DNA of 64,000 nt from Peptostreptococcus equinus (GCF_027125355.1 NZ_CP114052.1:682001-746000), one strand, 5' to 3'. Positions 8,569 through 16,983 are shown, counted from the stretch's first letter. Made by a program: numbers and translations. Notes: generated from the sequence alone by a model not told the origin.

Positions 8569-8994
8569 ATGAAGAGAAATATGAAATTAAAATTAAGTGG
8601 TGCTGTGATGATGTCAGTAGCATTAATGATGGGAACAAGTGCATTTGCTTCAGAAAATAATATAAGTCAGGTTTCAAGCAAAACAACTACAATACAGAAA
8701 TCTAACTGCGAAGTTAAAAATTGTGATGAAAAAGTGGATGGCAATACAAGCGCAAATTCAAATGGTGCAAAAAATAATAAAGGACATCATGGGCAAAAAA
8801 AACATGGTAAAGATAATAAGGAAAACAAAAACTGCGGTAATGGTGAAAATAAAAAAAATCATAATCATAAAAAAGAACACGAAAATTCAAACATGAAGGA
8901 TCATAAAGAAAAACATGGAAAAACAAATGAAAATAAGCATATGGATAAAGAAAAACAAAATAATGGACATATAGAAAATAAAGAAAATAAATAG
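8569..8994 (+). CDS. Secreted His/Lys/Asn-rich low-complexity protein
   Basis: 141 residues. A signal peptide (positive start, hydrophobic core LSGAVMMSVALMMG) ends with the cleavage site AFA-SE near residue 28. The mature part has almost no hydrophobic residues: it is made of Lys, Asn, His, Glu and Gly with many separated histidines and three cysteines, one pair being in NCEVKNCDEK. Such composition suggests an extracytoplasmic, disordered, metal-binding or anion-binding protein, but no family is recognised. AAAAAGGAGAGA ribosome site. Monocistronic. The zinc operon lies 1.7 kb upstream, which makes zinc or nickel binding an attractive guess only. Confidence 0.75.
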   Translation: MKRNMKLKLSGAVMMSVALMMGTSAFASENNISQVSSKTTTIQKSNCEVKNCDEKVDGNTSANSNGAKNNKGHHGQKKHGKDNKENKNCGNGENKKNHNHKKEHENSNMKDHKEKHGKTNENKHMDKEKQNNGHIENKENK

Positions 8995-9099
8995 AAAATT
9001 TTATTGTAAAAATATTTATTTAATATAAAATTTATATGAATTTGAAATGAAAAATATAAATCATATAAAATAGATTAATACCATAAAATATGTTAAAAA

Positions 9100-9127
9100 T
9101 ACCCCAAATTTATGTGGATTTGGGGTA
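9100..9127 (+). terminator. Hairpin after the His-rich protein gene
   Basis: TACCCCAAAT (9100-9109) pairs with ATTTGGGGTA (9118-9127). No T-run follows, so termination would be weak; it could also be a leader structure of the antiporter 72 nt downstream. Confidence 0.45.
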
Positions 9128-9199
9128 TAATAATAAGCATATAATAGAAGTTATAGTGAACTGTAAATGAAAAAAATATGAAGAGGTGTTTATGGTATT

Positions 9200-10390
9200 A
9201 TGGGTTACAATTATTTAATTAGTATTTCAATTATTTTATTATCTACAAAAATTTTGGGAGGCATAACAGAAAAAATAAGACTTCCACAGGTAGTAGGAGC
9301 ACTAGTTGCAGGTGTATTAATAGGCCCATCATTTTTAGGGATAGTAGACGATACGAGCTTTATCAATCAAGTAGCAGAGATTGGTGTAATAATTTTAATG
9401 TTTATGGCTGGTCTGGATACAGATATTAATCAATTAAAAAGAAGAGGAGTATCCTATTTAATAATTGCTATTTTTGGTGTATTAATACCTTTGATAGGAG
9501 GATTTATAACATATTTCCTATATTTCGGAGTTAATTTGAGTTCAAGTCAAGAACTTTTAAAAGCATTATTTGTAGGAGTTATACTAACTGCTACATCTGT
9601 ATCTATAACAGTAGAAGCTCTCAGAGAATTGGGAACTCTAAAAGGTAAGATAGGAAATTCAATATTAGGGGCAGCAATTTTGGATGATATTATAGGAATT
9701 GTAATACTTACTATTGTTACAAGTTTTAAAGATTCACATATTAGTATAAGTTCTGTACTCATAAAAATAGGACTTTATTTTGTGATAATAAGTGTATTTG
9801 GAATTTTAGTAGCGATAATAGCTAGCAAAATAGATATTAGAGTAGAGGAAAAGTTAAGAGCGATATATGTATTTGCTCTAGTATTAATAGTATCTTATTT
9901 GACAGAAGAATATGCAGGGATTGCCGATATTACAGGTGCTTATTTAACTGGTATAGTTTTTTGTCGTTATAGTATTAGAAATGAGTTGGTGGATAGGATG
10001 AGCACATTATCATTTTTATTCTTTTCACCTATATTCTTTGCCAGTATAGGTTTAAAAACAAATATAGAATCTTTTGATAGGCATATGTTAGTATTTACTA
10101 TTCTTCTTACTTTAGTAGCTATATTCACTAAAATGTTTGGTGCGGGACTAGGAGCAAAACTTTGTAAATATACAAACGCTGAAGCTTTAAATATAGGAGT
10201 GGGTATGGTGTCAAGAGGAGAGGTTGCCCTAATAATAGCTCAAAAAGGATTTAATTTAAATATAGTAGATAAGGATATGTTCTCACCTATTGTAATTATG
10301 ATTATTGTTACAACAGTAATAACGCCAATAATATTGAAATATTCTATGAAAAATGGTCAAGATAAATTATCTTTAAAGCAGGTTTCTTAA
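9200..10390 (+). CDS. Cation:proton antiporter, CPA2 family
   Basis: 396 residues and about twelve hydrophobic segments, matching the membrane domain of KefB/NapA-type exchangers without the C-terminal TrkA-N domain. Seen: LPQVVGALVAGVLIGP near residues 28-43, MAGLDTD near 73, the paired acidic residues Asp162-Asp163 in ILDDIIG (the DD pair of electrogenic Na+/H+ exchangers), and SRGEVALIIA near the end. Likely role is Na+ or K+ extrusion and pH homeostasis. It has its own terminator and is followed by a two-component system, which may or may not regulate it. Confidence 0.88.
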   Translation: MGYNYLISISIILLSTKILGGITEKIRLPQVVGALVAGVLIGPSFLGIVDDTSFINQVAEIGVIILMFMAGLDTDINQLKRRGVSYLIIAIFGVLIPLIGGFITYFLYFGVNLSSSQELLKALFVGVILTATSVSITVEALRELGTLKGKIGNSILGAAILDDIIGIVILTIVTSFKDSHISISSVLIKIGLYFVIISVFGILVAIIASKIDIRVEEKLRAIYVFALVLIVSYLTEEYAGIADITGAYLTGIVFCRYSIRNELVDRMSTLSFLFFSPIFFASIGLKTNIESFDRHMLVFTILLTLVAIFTKMFGAGLGAKLCKYTNAEALNIGVGMVSRGEVALIIAQKGFNLNIVDKDMFSPIVIMIIVTTVITPIILKYSMKNGQDKLSLKQVS

Positions 10391-10518
10391 GTTAGATAAA
10401 ACTATGGAAAAAATACTTATTAGAGTATTAATAAATGACAATTTTTAAATAAATTAGTTAAATTTATTTATATAGATTTGATTAATTCTTGCATAAAAAC
10501 TTTATATTTTATAAAATT

Positions 10519-10552
10519 AAAGTACAAGTATAAGTTATGCTTGTACTTTTTA
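10519..10552 (+). terminator. Rho-independent terminator after the antiporter
   Basis: AAAGTACAAG (10519-10528) pairs with CTTGTACTTT (10540-10549), followed by TTATA. It separates the antiporter from the two-component operon. Confidence 0.75.
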
Positions 10553-10574
10553 TAATTTGTCAAAGAGGTGTATT

Positions 10575-11249
10575 ATGATAAAAGCTTTGATAGTTGATGA
10601 TAATAAACAAATAACGGAAGTTTTAAAGAGTTTTGCGCTCAAAGAAGGAATACAAGTAGATTTAGCTTATGATGGTGAAGAAGCATGGAATAAGTTTCAA
10701 GATAATAAGTATGATATTTTATTGCTTGATATTATGATGCCAAAAATGGATGGCTATGAACTCCTAAAAAAAATTAGAAAAATATCTATGGTACCAGTAA
10801 TTTTAATAACTGCAAAAGGAGAGGATTACGAGAGGATTATGGGTTTAGATTATGGGGCTGATGATTATATAGTAAAACCATTTTCAGTAGCAGAGGTTAT
10901 GGCTAGAATAAGAGCTATCCTTAGAAGAATAGACATAGACACTAATTCTATAAAAGTAGTCAAAGTGGATAATCTTTATCTTAATCTAGATGAATATTCA
11001 TGTAAGTTAGATAATAAAGAAATACAATTGACAAAAAGAGAATTTGAAATATTGTGGATGTTGGCAGAAAATAAGGATAAAGTCTTTATAAGAGATAATA
11101 TTTTAGATAGTCTATGGGGAATGGAGTATTTTGGAGATACAAGAACAGTAGATACACATATAAAAAGACTAAGGGCAAAGTTGAACTCTGAGAAAAATAA
11201 GTGGCGCATTTCTACTGTTAGAGGAGTAGGATATAAGTTTGAGGTATAA
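10575..11249 (+). CDS. OmpR/PhoB-family response regulator
   Basis: 224 residues: receiver domain 1-115 with acidic pocket Asp8-Asp9, phosphoacceptor Asp52 in LLLDIMMPKMDG, switch Thr in LITAKG and Lys in IVKPFS, then a winged-helix DNA-binding domain (LTKREFEIL, VDTHIKRLRAKL, VRGVGYKF). It is a DNA-binding transcription regulator controlled by the histidine kinase encoded one base downstream. I chose ATG 10575 rather than the upstream TTG because AAGAGGTG at 10563-10570 then has normal spacing and the protein starts at the usual MIKALIVDD. Confidence 0.93.
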   Translation: MIKALIVDDNKQITEVLKSFALKEGIQVDLAYDGEEAWNKFQDNKYDILLLDIMMPKMDGYELLKKIRKISMVPVILITAKGEDYERIMGLDYGADDYIVKPFSVAEVMARIRAILRRIDIDTNSIKVVKVDNLYLNLDEYSCKLDNKEIQLTKREFEILWMLAENKDKVFIRDNILDSLWGMEYFGDTRTVDTHIKRLRAKLNSEKNKWRISTVRGVGYKFEV

Positions 11250-11250
11250 T

Positions 11251-12756
11251 ATGAATAGCAAAATTACAAGAAAATTAGTCCTATATTTTTTGACTATATT
11301 ATTATTATTTTCCTTAGTTAGTGGAGTATTATTTTTTCTATTAGGGAAAAAGAGCATCGAAGAATCTTCTACAAAATACTTGGAGGACAGAGGAAAAAGA
11401 ATAGCTTTATTTATTTCAAATATAATGGAAGAAAATTCGATAGAAGAGAGCAATAGATTAAATCAGAATAAATCAAAATCATCAAATGGCAATAATAGAG
11501 AATATAGACCTAGAAAATCATTGGGAAATAAATATTTAAAATGGGTTAATGAATTATTGGAAACTGATATTAAAATAGTTAGTAAGTCAGACAAGTCAAT
11601 AGAGGTAGCTACTGGAAAAAAAGCAATTTATTATGAATCTTTAAATAAAGATGATAAAAAAATAGTAAATAATGCATTTGAAGGTAAAATATCGCATGTA
11701 AATAAATCTTCTATCTGGGATAATTCAATAGATTTAACATTAGCAGCACCTGTAAGAAATAATGGGAAAATAATTAGCGTAATACTAATAGATGAAAAAA
11801 ACTCATTAACACATGAATTTTTAGAGACAGCAAGTAAAATTTTTGTTATGGCAAGCATTGTAGGTGCTATTTTAGTAGCACTATTAGCTATAATATTTGC
11901 TAATAGATTTATCAGTCCACTTAAAAAACTTGATAAGACTACAGATGAGTTAATCAAAGGAAATTATAAGGTTACTAGTAATATAGATCAAGATGATGAA
12001 ATAGGTAATCTTGCCTCTAAACTGGATAATTTAGCACAAAGATTAGAAGAGGCTAGAATACAGTCTGAATCTATATCGCAGATGAAAGATGATTTTATTT
12101 CAAGTATGTCACATGAACTAAAGACGCCAGTGACTGTTCTAAAGGCTTCCTTGGAAGCCCTAAATTCTGGTATAATAAGTGATCCTGGTCAAGTTGATGA
12201 ATATCACCATATATTGTTTAATGAAATAGGATTTTTGGAAAAATTAATTAATGATTTGATGGAGCTGAATATACTTAAAAATAATAAATTTCAAATGAAT
12301 AAAGAGGAAATAAATATATTAGAAGTTTTAAATGATTCAATCAGAAGTCAGTCATTATTGGCAAGAGAAAAAAATATTGTAATAGAAAAAGAGTATAAAG
12401 ATTCTATATTGATGTTTAATGGTGACTATACTAGGATCAGGCAATTATTTATCACTATAATCAATAATGCCATTAAGTATTCTAATGAAGGATCTAACAT
12501 TAATATTAAAGAAACAATTAATTCAAATATTGCTGTCATATCTGTTGATAATATAGGGCAATCTATTGAAAAAAGTGATATAGATCATATATTCGAACCA
12601 TTTTATAGAGATAAAAAGACAGATAAAAAGGGATTTGGTCTTGGTCTTGCAATAGCGAAAGAAATTGCAGACAAACATAATATAAAAATATTAGTTAAAA
12701 GAAATAATCAAAAGACTATTTTTGAATTAGCCTTTGTCATAAATCATATGATATAA
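11251..12756 (+). CDS. Membrane sensor histidine kinase
   Basis: 501 residues. TM1 lies at about 12-34, then an extracytoplasmic sensor region of about 160 residues with an Asn/Lys/Ser-rich stretch. TM2 is near 195-220, followed by HAMP, a HisKA domain with phosphorylated His288 in SSMSHELKTPVT, and an ATPase domain with N-box NNAIKYS, EPFYR (F box) and GFGLGLAIAKEI (G box). Its stop-start spacing to the response regulator is one base, so the two are coupled. The ATG at 11251 is preferred over the TTG at 11239 because GAGG at 11241-11244 gives good spacing. The signal sensed is unknown. Confidence 0.92.
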   Translation: MNSKITRKLVLYFLTILLLFSLVSGVLFFLLGKKSIEESSTKYLEDRGKRIALFISNIMEENSIEESNRLNQNKSKSSNGNNREYRPRKSLGNKYLKWVNELLETDIKIVSKSDKSIEVATGKKAIYYESLNKDDKKIVNNAFEGKISHVNKSSIWDNSIDLTLAAPVRNNGKIISVILIDEKNSLTHEFLETASKIFVMASIVGAILVALLAIIFANRFISPLKKLDKTTDELIKGNYKVTSNIDQDDEIGNLASKLDNLAQRLEEARIQSESISQMKDDFISSMSHELKTPVTVLKASLEALNSGIISDPGQVDEYHHILFNEIGFLEKLINDLMELNILKNNKFQMNKEEINILEVLNDSIRSQSLLAREKNIVIEKEYKDSILMFNGDYTRIRQLFITIINNAIKYSNEGSNINIKETINSNIAVISVDNIGQSIEKSDIDHIFEPFYRDKKTDKKGFGLGLAIAKEIADKHNIKILVKRNNQKTIFELAFVINHMI

Positions 12757-12782
12757 TAAACAAAAAACAATTAGGAGGGTCT

Positions 12783-13094
12783 ATGCCACAGATTATTTTT
12801 AAAGGTGTAAAAAGAGATGAAGTAAAAAAAATAAGCAAAAATTTGCCAAAAGAATTAGGTAAAATATCTGATACGCCAGTTGACTATTTTACAATTGAAA
12901 GACCAGATACTGAATATTTCTTTGGAGGAGAAATTTTTGATATGTATCCACTGATAGAAGTTATTCAGTTTGATAGGGGGCAGGAAGTTGAAAGCCAAAT
13001 GGCAAGCAAGATACAAGAGAATGTAAAAGAATTTGGTTATAGTGAGTGTGAAGTGTACTTTACACATATAGAAAAAGAAGATTATTATGAATAA
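12783..13094 (+). CDS. DUF1904 family protein
   Basis: 103 residues matching DUF1904, small tautomerase-fold-like proteins of unknown function: starts MPQIIFKGV after ATG with an AGGAGGG ribosome site, with a central VDYFTIERP, PLIEVIQFDRGQEV and a C-terminal CEVYFTHIEKEDYYE. The proline directly after the initiator methionine, as in tautomerases (Pro1 catalysis), fits that fold, but activity is not shown. It follows the histidine kinase by 26 nt and could be its last operon gene; a terminator follows. Confidence 0.8.
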   Translation: MPQIIFKGVKRDEVKKISKNLPKELGKISDTPVDYFTIERPDTEYFFGGEIFDMYPLIEVIQFDRGQEVESQMASKIQENVKEFGYSECEVYFTHIEKEDYYE

Positions 13095-13099
13095 TAAAT

Positions 13100-13130
13100 A
13101 AAGGCTATCTTATTTGATAGCCTTTATTTA
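13100..13130 (+). terminator. Rho-independent terminator after the two-component/DUF1904 unit
   Basis: AAAGGCTATC (13100-13109) pairs with GATAGCCTTT (13116-13125), followed by an AT-rich tail. Confidence 0.75.
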
Positions 13131-13173
13131 TATTTAATATTATAATAAACTCAGTGTGATATATAAATTTTGA

Positions 13174-13223
13174 TTGCATTATTGCATTCTTTGCATTATA
13201 ATAAATAATACAAAGAATGCAAT
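13174..13223 (+). promoter_or_regulatory. GntR promoter with a perfect 13-bp inverted-repeat operator
   Basis: TTGCAT (13174-13179), 17 nt, TATAAT (13197-13202). Two arms, ATTGCATTCTTTG (13181-13193) and CAAAGAATGCAAT (13211-13223), form a perfect inverted repeat that straddles the -10 box. It lies 42 nt upstream of the GntR gene, so autorepression is the simplest reading. Which protein binds is inferred from position only. Confidence 0.7.
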
Positions 13224-13264
13224 ATATATTTTTAAATAAATAATAATATAAAGGGGGTTATTTT

Positions 13265-13630
13265 ATGCTTTTGGATTTAGACTTTTCTTCTTCTATACCA
13301 ATATATATGCAAATTAGAAATAAAATCGTACTAGCAATAGCAAATGGAGAATTAGAAAATGGAGAAAAATTGCCTACTATTAGATCCCTTGCTGATGAGA
13401 TAGGTATAAATATGATGACTGTAAGTAAGGCTTACCAACTTTTAAAAAGTGAGGGATATATAATAACTGATAGGAGAAGTGGTGCAAGCGTTAGTTATAA
13501 AAAAGAAAATACTAAATACAGCAAAGAGACATTAGAAGACTTAAAGCTCAAAATAGCTGAGTTAAAAATATCTGGAGTAAGTTATGAGGAATTAATAGAT
13601 TTATTGAAAAAGATTTATGAGGAGGTTTAA
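13265..13630 (+). CDS. GntR-family regulator, YtrA subfamily
   Basis: 121 residues, the short YtrA type: a winged-helix DNA-binding domain (residues 10-75: PIYMQIRNKIVLAI, LPTIRSLADEIGINMMTVSKAYQLLKSEGYI, then RRSGASV) and only a short helical tail for dimerisation. YtrA regulators repress their own operons. The ribosome site is GGGGG upstream of ATG 13265, and the operator-like palindrome overlaps its promoter. The gene abuts the membrane protein gene downstream (2 nt), which should be its target. Confidence 0.9.
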   Translation: MLLDLDFSSSIPIYMQIRNKIVLAIANGELENGEKLPTIRSLADEIGINMMTVSKAYQLLKSEGYIITDRRSGASVSYKKENTKYSKETLEDLKLKIAELKISGVSYEELIDLLKKIYEEV

Positions 13631-13632
13631 TC

Positions 13633-14991
13633 ATGGGAAATTTTATAATGTTAATATCAGCAATAATAATGATACCTATGATTTTTTATTTTTTGTTTAA
13701 TGAAACTAAATTTAAGAAAAATATAGCAATAGGTGTAACAATACCAAGTTCTGAGCATGAAAATAAAGAAGTTGTAGCTTTATTAAACTCATTTAAATCA
13801 ATAATTATATTCTTGGCAATATTTTTCACTATTACAATATTTGGAATTTTGGTAATCGATTCTGCATATTTAATTTTGTATTTTATGATTTGGATTTTAC
13901 TTTTGATTATAATACCATATATATTTTACTATAAATACAACATTAAGTTAAAATCAATAAAAATAAAAAATGGGTGGAAATTCAATAAAAAAGATATAAT
14001 TATAAGGGATATAAAGTCTATTCAAGATTATAATTACCTATCTATGTATGTTTTTTTACCAGCAATTATATTACCTTTTATATTCTTATTTTTAGATAAA
14101 GATTTTATGATTGGATATCTGACATTTGGAGTATTATCATTTATATATGCTTTGTCTTACAAGTATCTGTATAGAAATAAGGCTGAGATGGTAAATGATA
14201 ATACGAAATTAACTTTTGTACTTACACAAATCAGAAAATATAATTGGGCAAAAATATGGGTAATAAATGCCTATGCAAATATTTTACTTGCATTTTCAAC
14301 GTATTTATTTACAAAAAATATAAATGTAGGAATATTGATATTTATATTAACTATTATAGTAATACTAATTTCATGTGTTATTATAGAATTTAAGGTAAGG
14401 CAAATGCAGGAGATATTGACAAGAGGAATAGCAGATAATTTTTATATAGATGAGGATGATTATTGGATAGGCGGTTTATTTTATTATAATAAAAATGATT
14501 CAAAATTAATAGTAAATAATAGAGTAGGTATAAATTCATCCATAAATATGGCAAAACCAGCTGGAAAGATTATAAGTTTTATTACTTTAATAATTATACT
14601 TTCTATGCCTATAATAGGTATAGAAACAGCAATTGATTCAAAATCTCCAATAGAAATAAATGTGACAAAAAATGAGTTAACAGTAAATAGGTATCATGAT
14701 TCATATAATTTAAAATTGAAAGATATAGAAAAAATAAAACTTATAAAGGACATAGATAATGAAAAAATGTCAAAAATAGTTGGATATGGTGATGATAATG
14801 TTTATAGCGGCACATTTAGAGATTCAAAAGAGGGTGAAGTAGAAGTTTGCTTAGATCCAAATGTTGGACCTCATATATTAGTTCAAACCAAGGATAAGAA
14901 AAAATATATTTTTGCTAGTAGAGATAAAAATAAAAATAAAGAAATTTTTACTAGATTAAATTTTAAAATAAACCGAGCATCTTGTAAATGA
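13633..14991 (+). CDS. DUF1648/DUF5808-type polytopic membrane protein
   Basis: 452 residues with about eight hydrophobic segments. The N-terminal part resembles the DUF1648 group found next to YtrA regulators. The segment YWIGGLFYYNKNDSKLIVNNR around residues 277-297 matches the DUF5808 pattern (W-x-x-G-L-F-Y-x-N-x-x-D). A last hydrophobic segment near 315-335 is followed by a soluble C-terminal region of roughly 110 residues. Function is unknown; pairing with GntR/YtrA regulators is common in Firmicutes and often linked to envelope stress. Coupled to the regulator (2-nt gap, GAGGTT ribosome site). Confidence 0.68.
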   Translation: MGNFIMLISAIIMIPMIFYFLFNETKFKKNIAIGVTIPSSEHENKEVVALLNSFKSIIIFLAIFFTITIFGILVIDSAYLILYFMIWILLLIIIPYIFYYKYNIKLKSIKIKNGWKFNKKDIIIRDIKSIQDYNYLSMYVFLPAIILPFIFLFLDKDFMIGYLTFGVLSFIYALSYKYLYRNKAEMVNDNTKLTFVLTQIRKYNWAKIWVINAYANILLAFSTYLFTKNINVGILIFILTIIVILISCVIIEFKVRQMQEILTRGIADNFYIDEDDYWIGGLFYYNKNDSKLIVNNRVGINSSINMAKPAGKIISFITLIIILSMPIIGIETAIDSKSPIEINVTKNELTVNRYHDSYNLKLKDIEKIKLIKDIDNEKMSKIVGYGDDNVYSGTFRDSKEGEVEVCLDPNVGPHILVQTKDKKKYIFASRDKNKNKEIFTRLNFKINRASCK

Positions 14992-15057
14992 AAGAATTTG
15001 AGATAAGTGCTAGTTTAGTATATTAGAGTAATTTTATTTTGATAAGGAGTGTATAAA

Positions 15058-15231
15058 ATGAGCGAAAAAGTTGTAAAGTACAAGTGTAGACCGTGTGGAT
15101 ATGTATATGATCCACAAGTCGGTGTGCCGGAATATGGTATTAATCCAGGTATAAACTTTGAAGATTTACCGGAAGATTGGACATGTCCTAAATGTGCTGC
15201 CAGTAGATGGATGTTTGAAAAAACAGAATAA
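15058..15231 (+). CDS. Rubredoxin
   Basis: 57 residues with one Fe(Cys)4 site: CRPCG near residues 10-14 and CPKCA near 43-47, plus the usual GYVYDP and [11 protein letters not shown]. Small cytosolic electron carrier, in anaerobes often feeding oxygen or superoxide reductases. The ATG at 15058 is preferred over the GTG nine bases upstream because AAGGAG (15044-15049) is then well placed. No partner reductase is adjacent. One deviation: CRPCG in place of the usual C-x-x-C-G with Thr or Val is still compatible with the fold. Confidence 0.93.
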   Translation: MSEKVVKYKCRPCGYVYDPQVGVPEYGINPGINFEDLPEDWTCPKCAASRWMFEKTE

Positions 15232-15312
15232 TCTGTGTTTTTACTAATAATCTGTTAATAGATATATAATTTAAACAATTAAGATTTTTAGTGGCTAGTC
15301 TAATTTTTTATC

Positions 15313-15342
15313 TTGACATTATCCTAAATTCATTGATAGACT
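15313..15342 (+). promoter_or_regulatory. Predicted promoter of the YehR-type lipoprotein gene
   Basis: TTGACA at 15313-15318, an 18-nt spacer and TAGACT at 15337-15342, 35 nt upstream of the start codon. Confidence 0.5.
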
Positions 15343-15377
15343 ATATATAATAATAATTTTATGATAGGAGAAATCGT

Positions 15378-15839
15378 ATGAAAAAGATTTTAAATTTAAT
15401 TATGGCAACTGCTTTGGGATTATCTTTGGTTGCTTGTGGTTCTAAAGAGGAAACAAAGAAATTTGAAGGGACTGTAAATGGTATAAAGATAGAAAATACT
15501 TATACAGCTAAAGACGACAAAATTATTAAGCAGGTATCAAAAAATGTAATTAAATATGCTGATTTGAATATTACAAAAAAGGAAGATAAAGAAAAAATTA
15601 ATGCAATGATTAAGCAAAAAATTGATGAAAATAACAAGCTTAAGGGTGTAAAGGACGAATTAAAGATTAGTGATACTGAATTAGTAGAAAATATAGAAAT
15701 AGATTATACTAAAGCTGATTTAAAAGAATTAAAGGAAAAGAAAGTTATACAAGCAGATGGTGATCTTTCAAAGGGATTGAGTATGAGTAAAACAGCGGAA
15801 GCACAGAAGAATAGTGGTTTAAAAGAAGTAAAAAAATAA
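15378..15839 (+). CDS. YehR/DUF1307 family lipoprotein
   Basis: 153 residues. A signal peptide with a lipobox (LSLVACG, Cys20) is followed by a short DUF1307 (YehR) domain, recognisable by FEGTVNGIKIENTYTAKDD at the start and IEIDYTKADLKEL near residues 107-119. YehR-type lipoproteins are surface-anchored and of unknown function. AGGAG ribosome site upstream of ATG. A related gene lies 200 bp downstream, evidence of tandem duplication, and is frameshifted. Confidence 0.83.
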   Translation: MKKILNLIMATALGLSLVACGSKEETKKFEGTVNGIKIENTYTAKDDKIIKQVSKNVIKYADLNITKKEDKEKINAMIKQKIDENNKLKGVKDELKISDTELVENIEIDYTKADLKELKEKKVIQADGDLSKGLSMSKTAEAQKNSGLKEVKK

Positions 15840-15842
15840 TAT

Positions 15843-15881
15843 AAATTAAAAGATCTTGATATTATCAAGATCTTTTAATTT
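15843..15881 (+). terminator. Long hairpin terminator
   Basis: An 18-bp perfect stem, AAATTAAAAGATCTTGAT with ATCAAGATCTTTTAATTT, and a 3-nt loop directly after the first YehR-type gene. Confidence 0.85.
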
Positions 15882-16046
15882 GCAATATACTCATAATATA
15901 TAGAGATAAAAATTAAGTATTAATAAAGAAAAAATAAAAAAAAAGAAAATTTAAATTAAAATAATAAATTTTCTTACTATTATATTGATTAGATATAGTA
16001 AAATTGTTAAACTATTAAAATAAAATATTAATTTAGGAGAATTATT

Positions 16047-16507
16047 ATGAAAAAATTTTAAGTTTAGTAATGGCGTCATTTATAGCATTTTCGCTTATTG
16101 GATGTGAAGAAAAAGTAGTAACTAAGAAATATGAAGGAACAAAAGACAAGATAAAAATAGAAGCAATGTATACTGCTAAGGGAGATAATATAACTAAGTC
16201 AGTAGAAAAAGTAAGCATCAAATATGCTGATATTGGTGCACAGGATCAGGAACAAAAAGATGCCGTAAAAAATGAGATGAATAAAGATATTGAAAAGATT
16301 AATAAATTTAAAGGTGTAAAAGCTAATTTAGAAAGCAATAACGATGGTATAACATTAACTGCTGATATAGATTACACTAAAGCTGATATTAAAGAATTAA
16401 ATTCTAATGAAATAACTAAAATAGATGGAGCAGATGATACAAAAAGTATTAGTTTAGAAAAAACAGATGAACAAATGAAAAAAGATGGATTTAAAGAAGT
16501 GAAATAG
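16047..16507 (+). pseudogene. Frameshifted YehR/DUF1307 lipoprotein paralogue
   Basis: A TTTAGGAGAA ribosome site precedes ATG 16047, but that frame stops after four codons (MKKF, TAA). Adding one A to the run of six A at 16050-16055 would restore MKKILSLVMAS, continuing into the long frame with lipobox LIGCE and a domain very similar to the upstream gene (YEGTKDKIKIEAMYTAKGD, IDYTKADIKEL). As it stands, only the ATG at 16070 gives a long ORF (145 codons), and that lacks the positively charged signal-peptide start. Possibilities are a true pseudogene, a slippage-switched gene or a sequencing error. Confidence 0.75.
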
Positions 16508-16599
16508 ATAAAAATGAGTCTATAGAATTTTTTCTGTAAATTAGCCTTCTATGGCTAATCTGCCGATTAGGCAATATTTAAAATTAGATAATTGATTAT

Positions 16600-16635
16600 G
16601 GAGAGTTTGGAGAAAATCCAACTCTCCTATTTTTA
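16600..16635 (+). terminator. Rho-independent terminator after the frameshifted gene
   Basis: GGAGAGTTTGGA (16600-16611) pairs with TCCAACTCTCC (16617-16627) with one bulge, then TATTTTTAT. Confidence 0.75.
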
Positions 16636-16664
16636 TAATATAGTTAATTTTTTATACGTCAATA

Positions 16665-16687
16665 AAAACTGAAGAATAGTCAGTTTT
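16665..16687 (-). terminator. Minus-strand terminator below the transposase remnant
   Basis: AAAACTGA / TCAGTTTT (16665-16672, 16680-16687) with a 7-nt loop. Read on the minus strand it is followed by TTTTTATTG, so it would end transcripts coming from the LCP genes and the IS remnant. Confidence 0.6.
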
Positions 16688-16691
16688 CAAT

Positions 16692-16904
16692 CTAATAGTT
16701 TATGCATTCTTCGAACATAACTGATAGCTCTCGAAAAATAGAACCCCAGTTTCTAATAGGATAAGTCCATTTTTTACTTATTTTCTCAACAGAGAGAAAC
16801 AACGCTTTTTCGAGAGAATACACACCATCCAAATTTTGCATAGCTTGTTGTTCACTACCTGATAAATAGATTGATTTAAGATCTGAAGCGAATTTTTTTT
16901 GTCT
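16692..16904 (-). mobile_element. IS256-family transposase remnant
   Basis: On the minus strand the end of an ORF (ORF upstream limit 17045) reads KKFASDLKSIY, then a divergent stretch to about AMQNLD, then YSLEKALFLSVEKISKKWTYPIRNWG. In IS256 transposases the first block (helical region after the catalytic DDE half) and the last block (ISKKWTMPIRNWG near the C-terminus) are separated by about 80 residues. Here they are nearly joined, so an internal deletion has occurred. The catalytic part is absent. The 48 codons before the first block show no transposase similarity. It is inert debris beside the LCP genes. Confidence 0.72.
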
Positions 16905-16942
16905 TTTCTTTATAAGCTCTCTTTTTCTTCCTCCCATAATAA

Positions 16943-16983
16943 AAGTCCTTCTATGATAATTTAATTTTACCATAGAAGGACTT
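16943..16983. repeat. Perfect 13-bp inverted repeat
   Basis: AAGTCCTTCTATG (16943-16955) and CATAGAAGGACTT (16971-16983) with a 15-nt spacer, between the IS256 remnant and the LCP gene. It could be an IS-end relic, a MITE-like scrap or a hairpin ending LCP transcripts. A related core, CCTTCTATGG, also occurs at 16545-16554 inside a smaller hairpin. Confidence 0.55.

Noticed and set aside
11631..11957. 108-codon minus-strand frame
   Set aside because: Shadow of the histidine kinase gene; no similarity or ribosome site.
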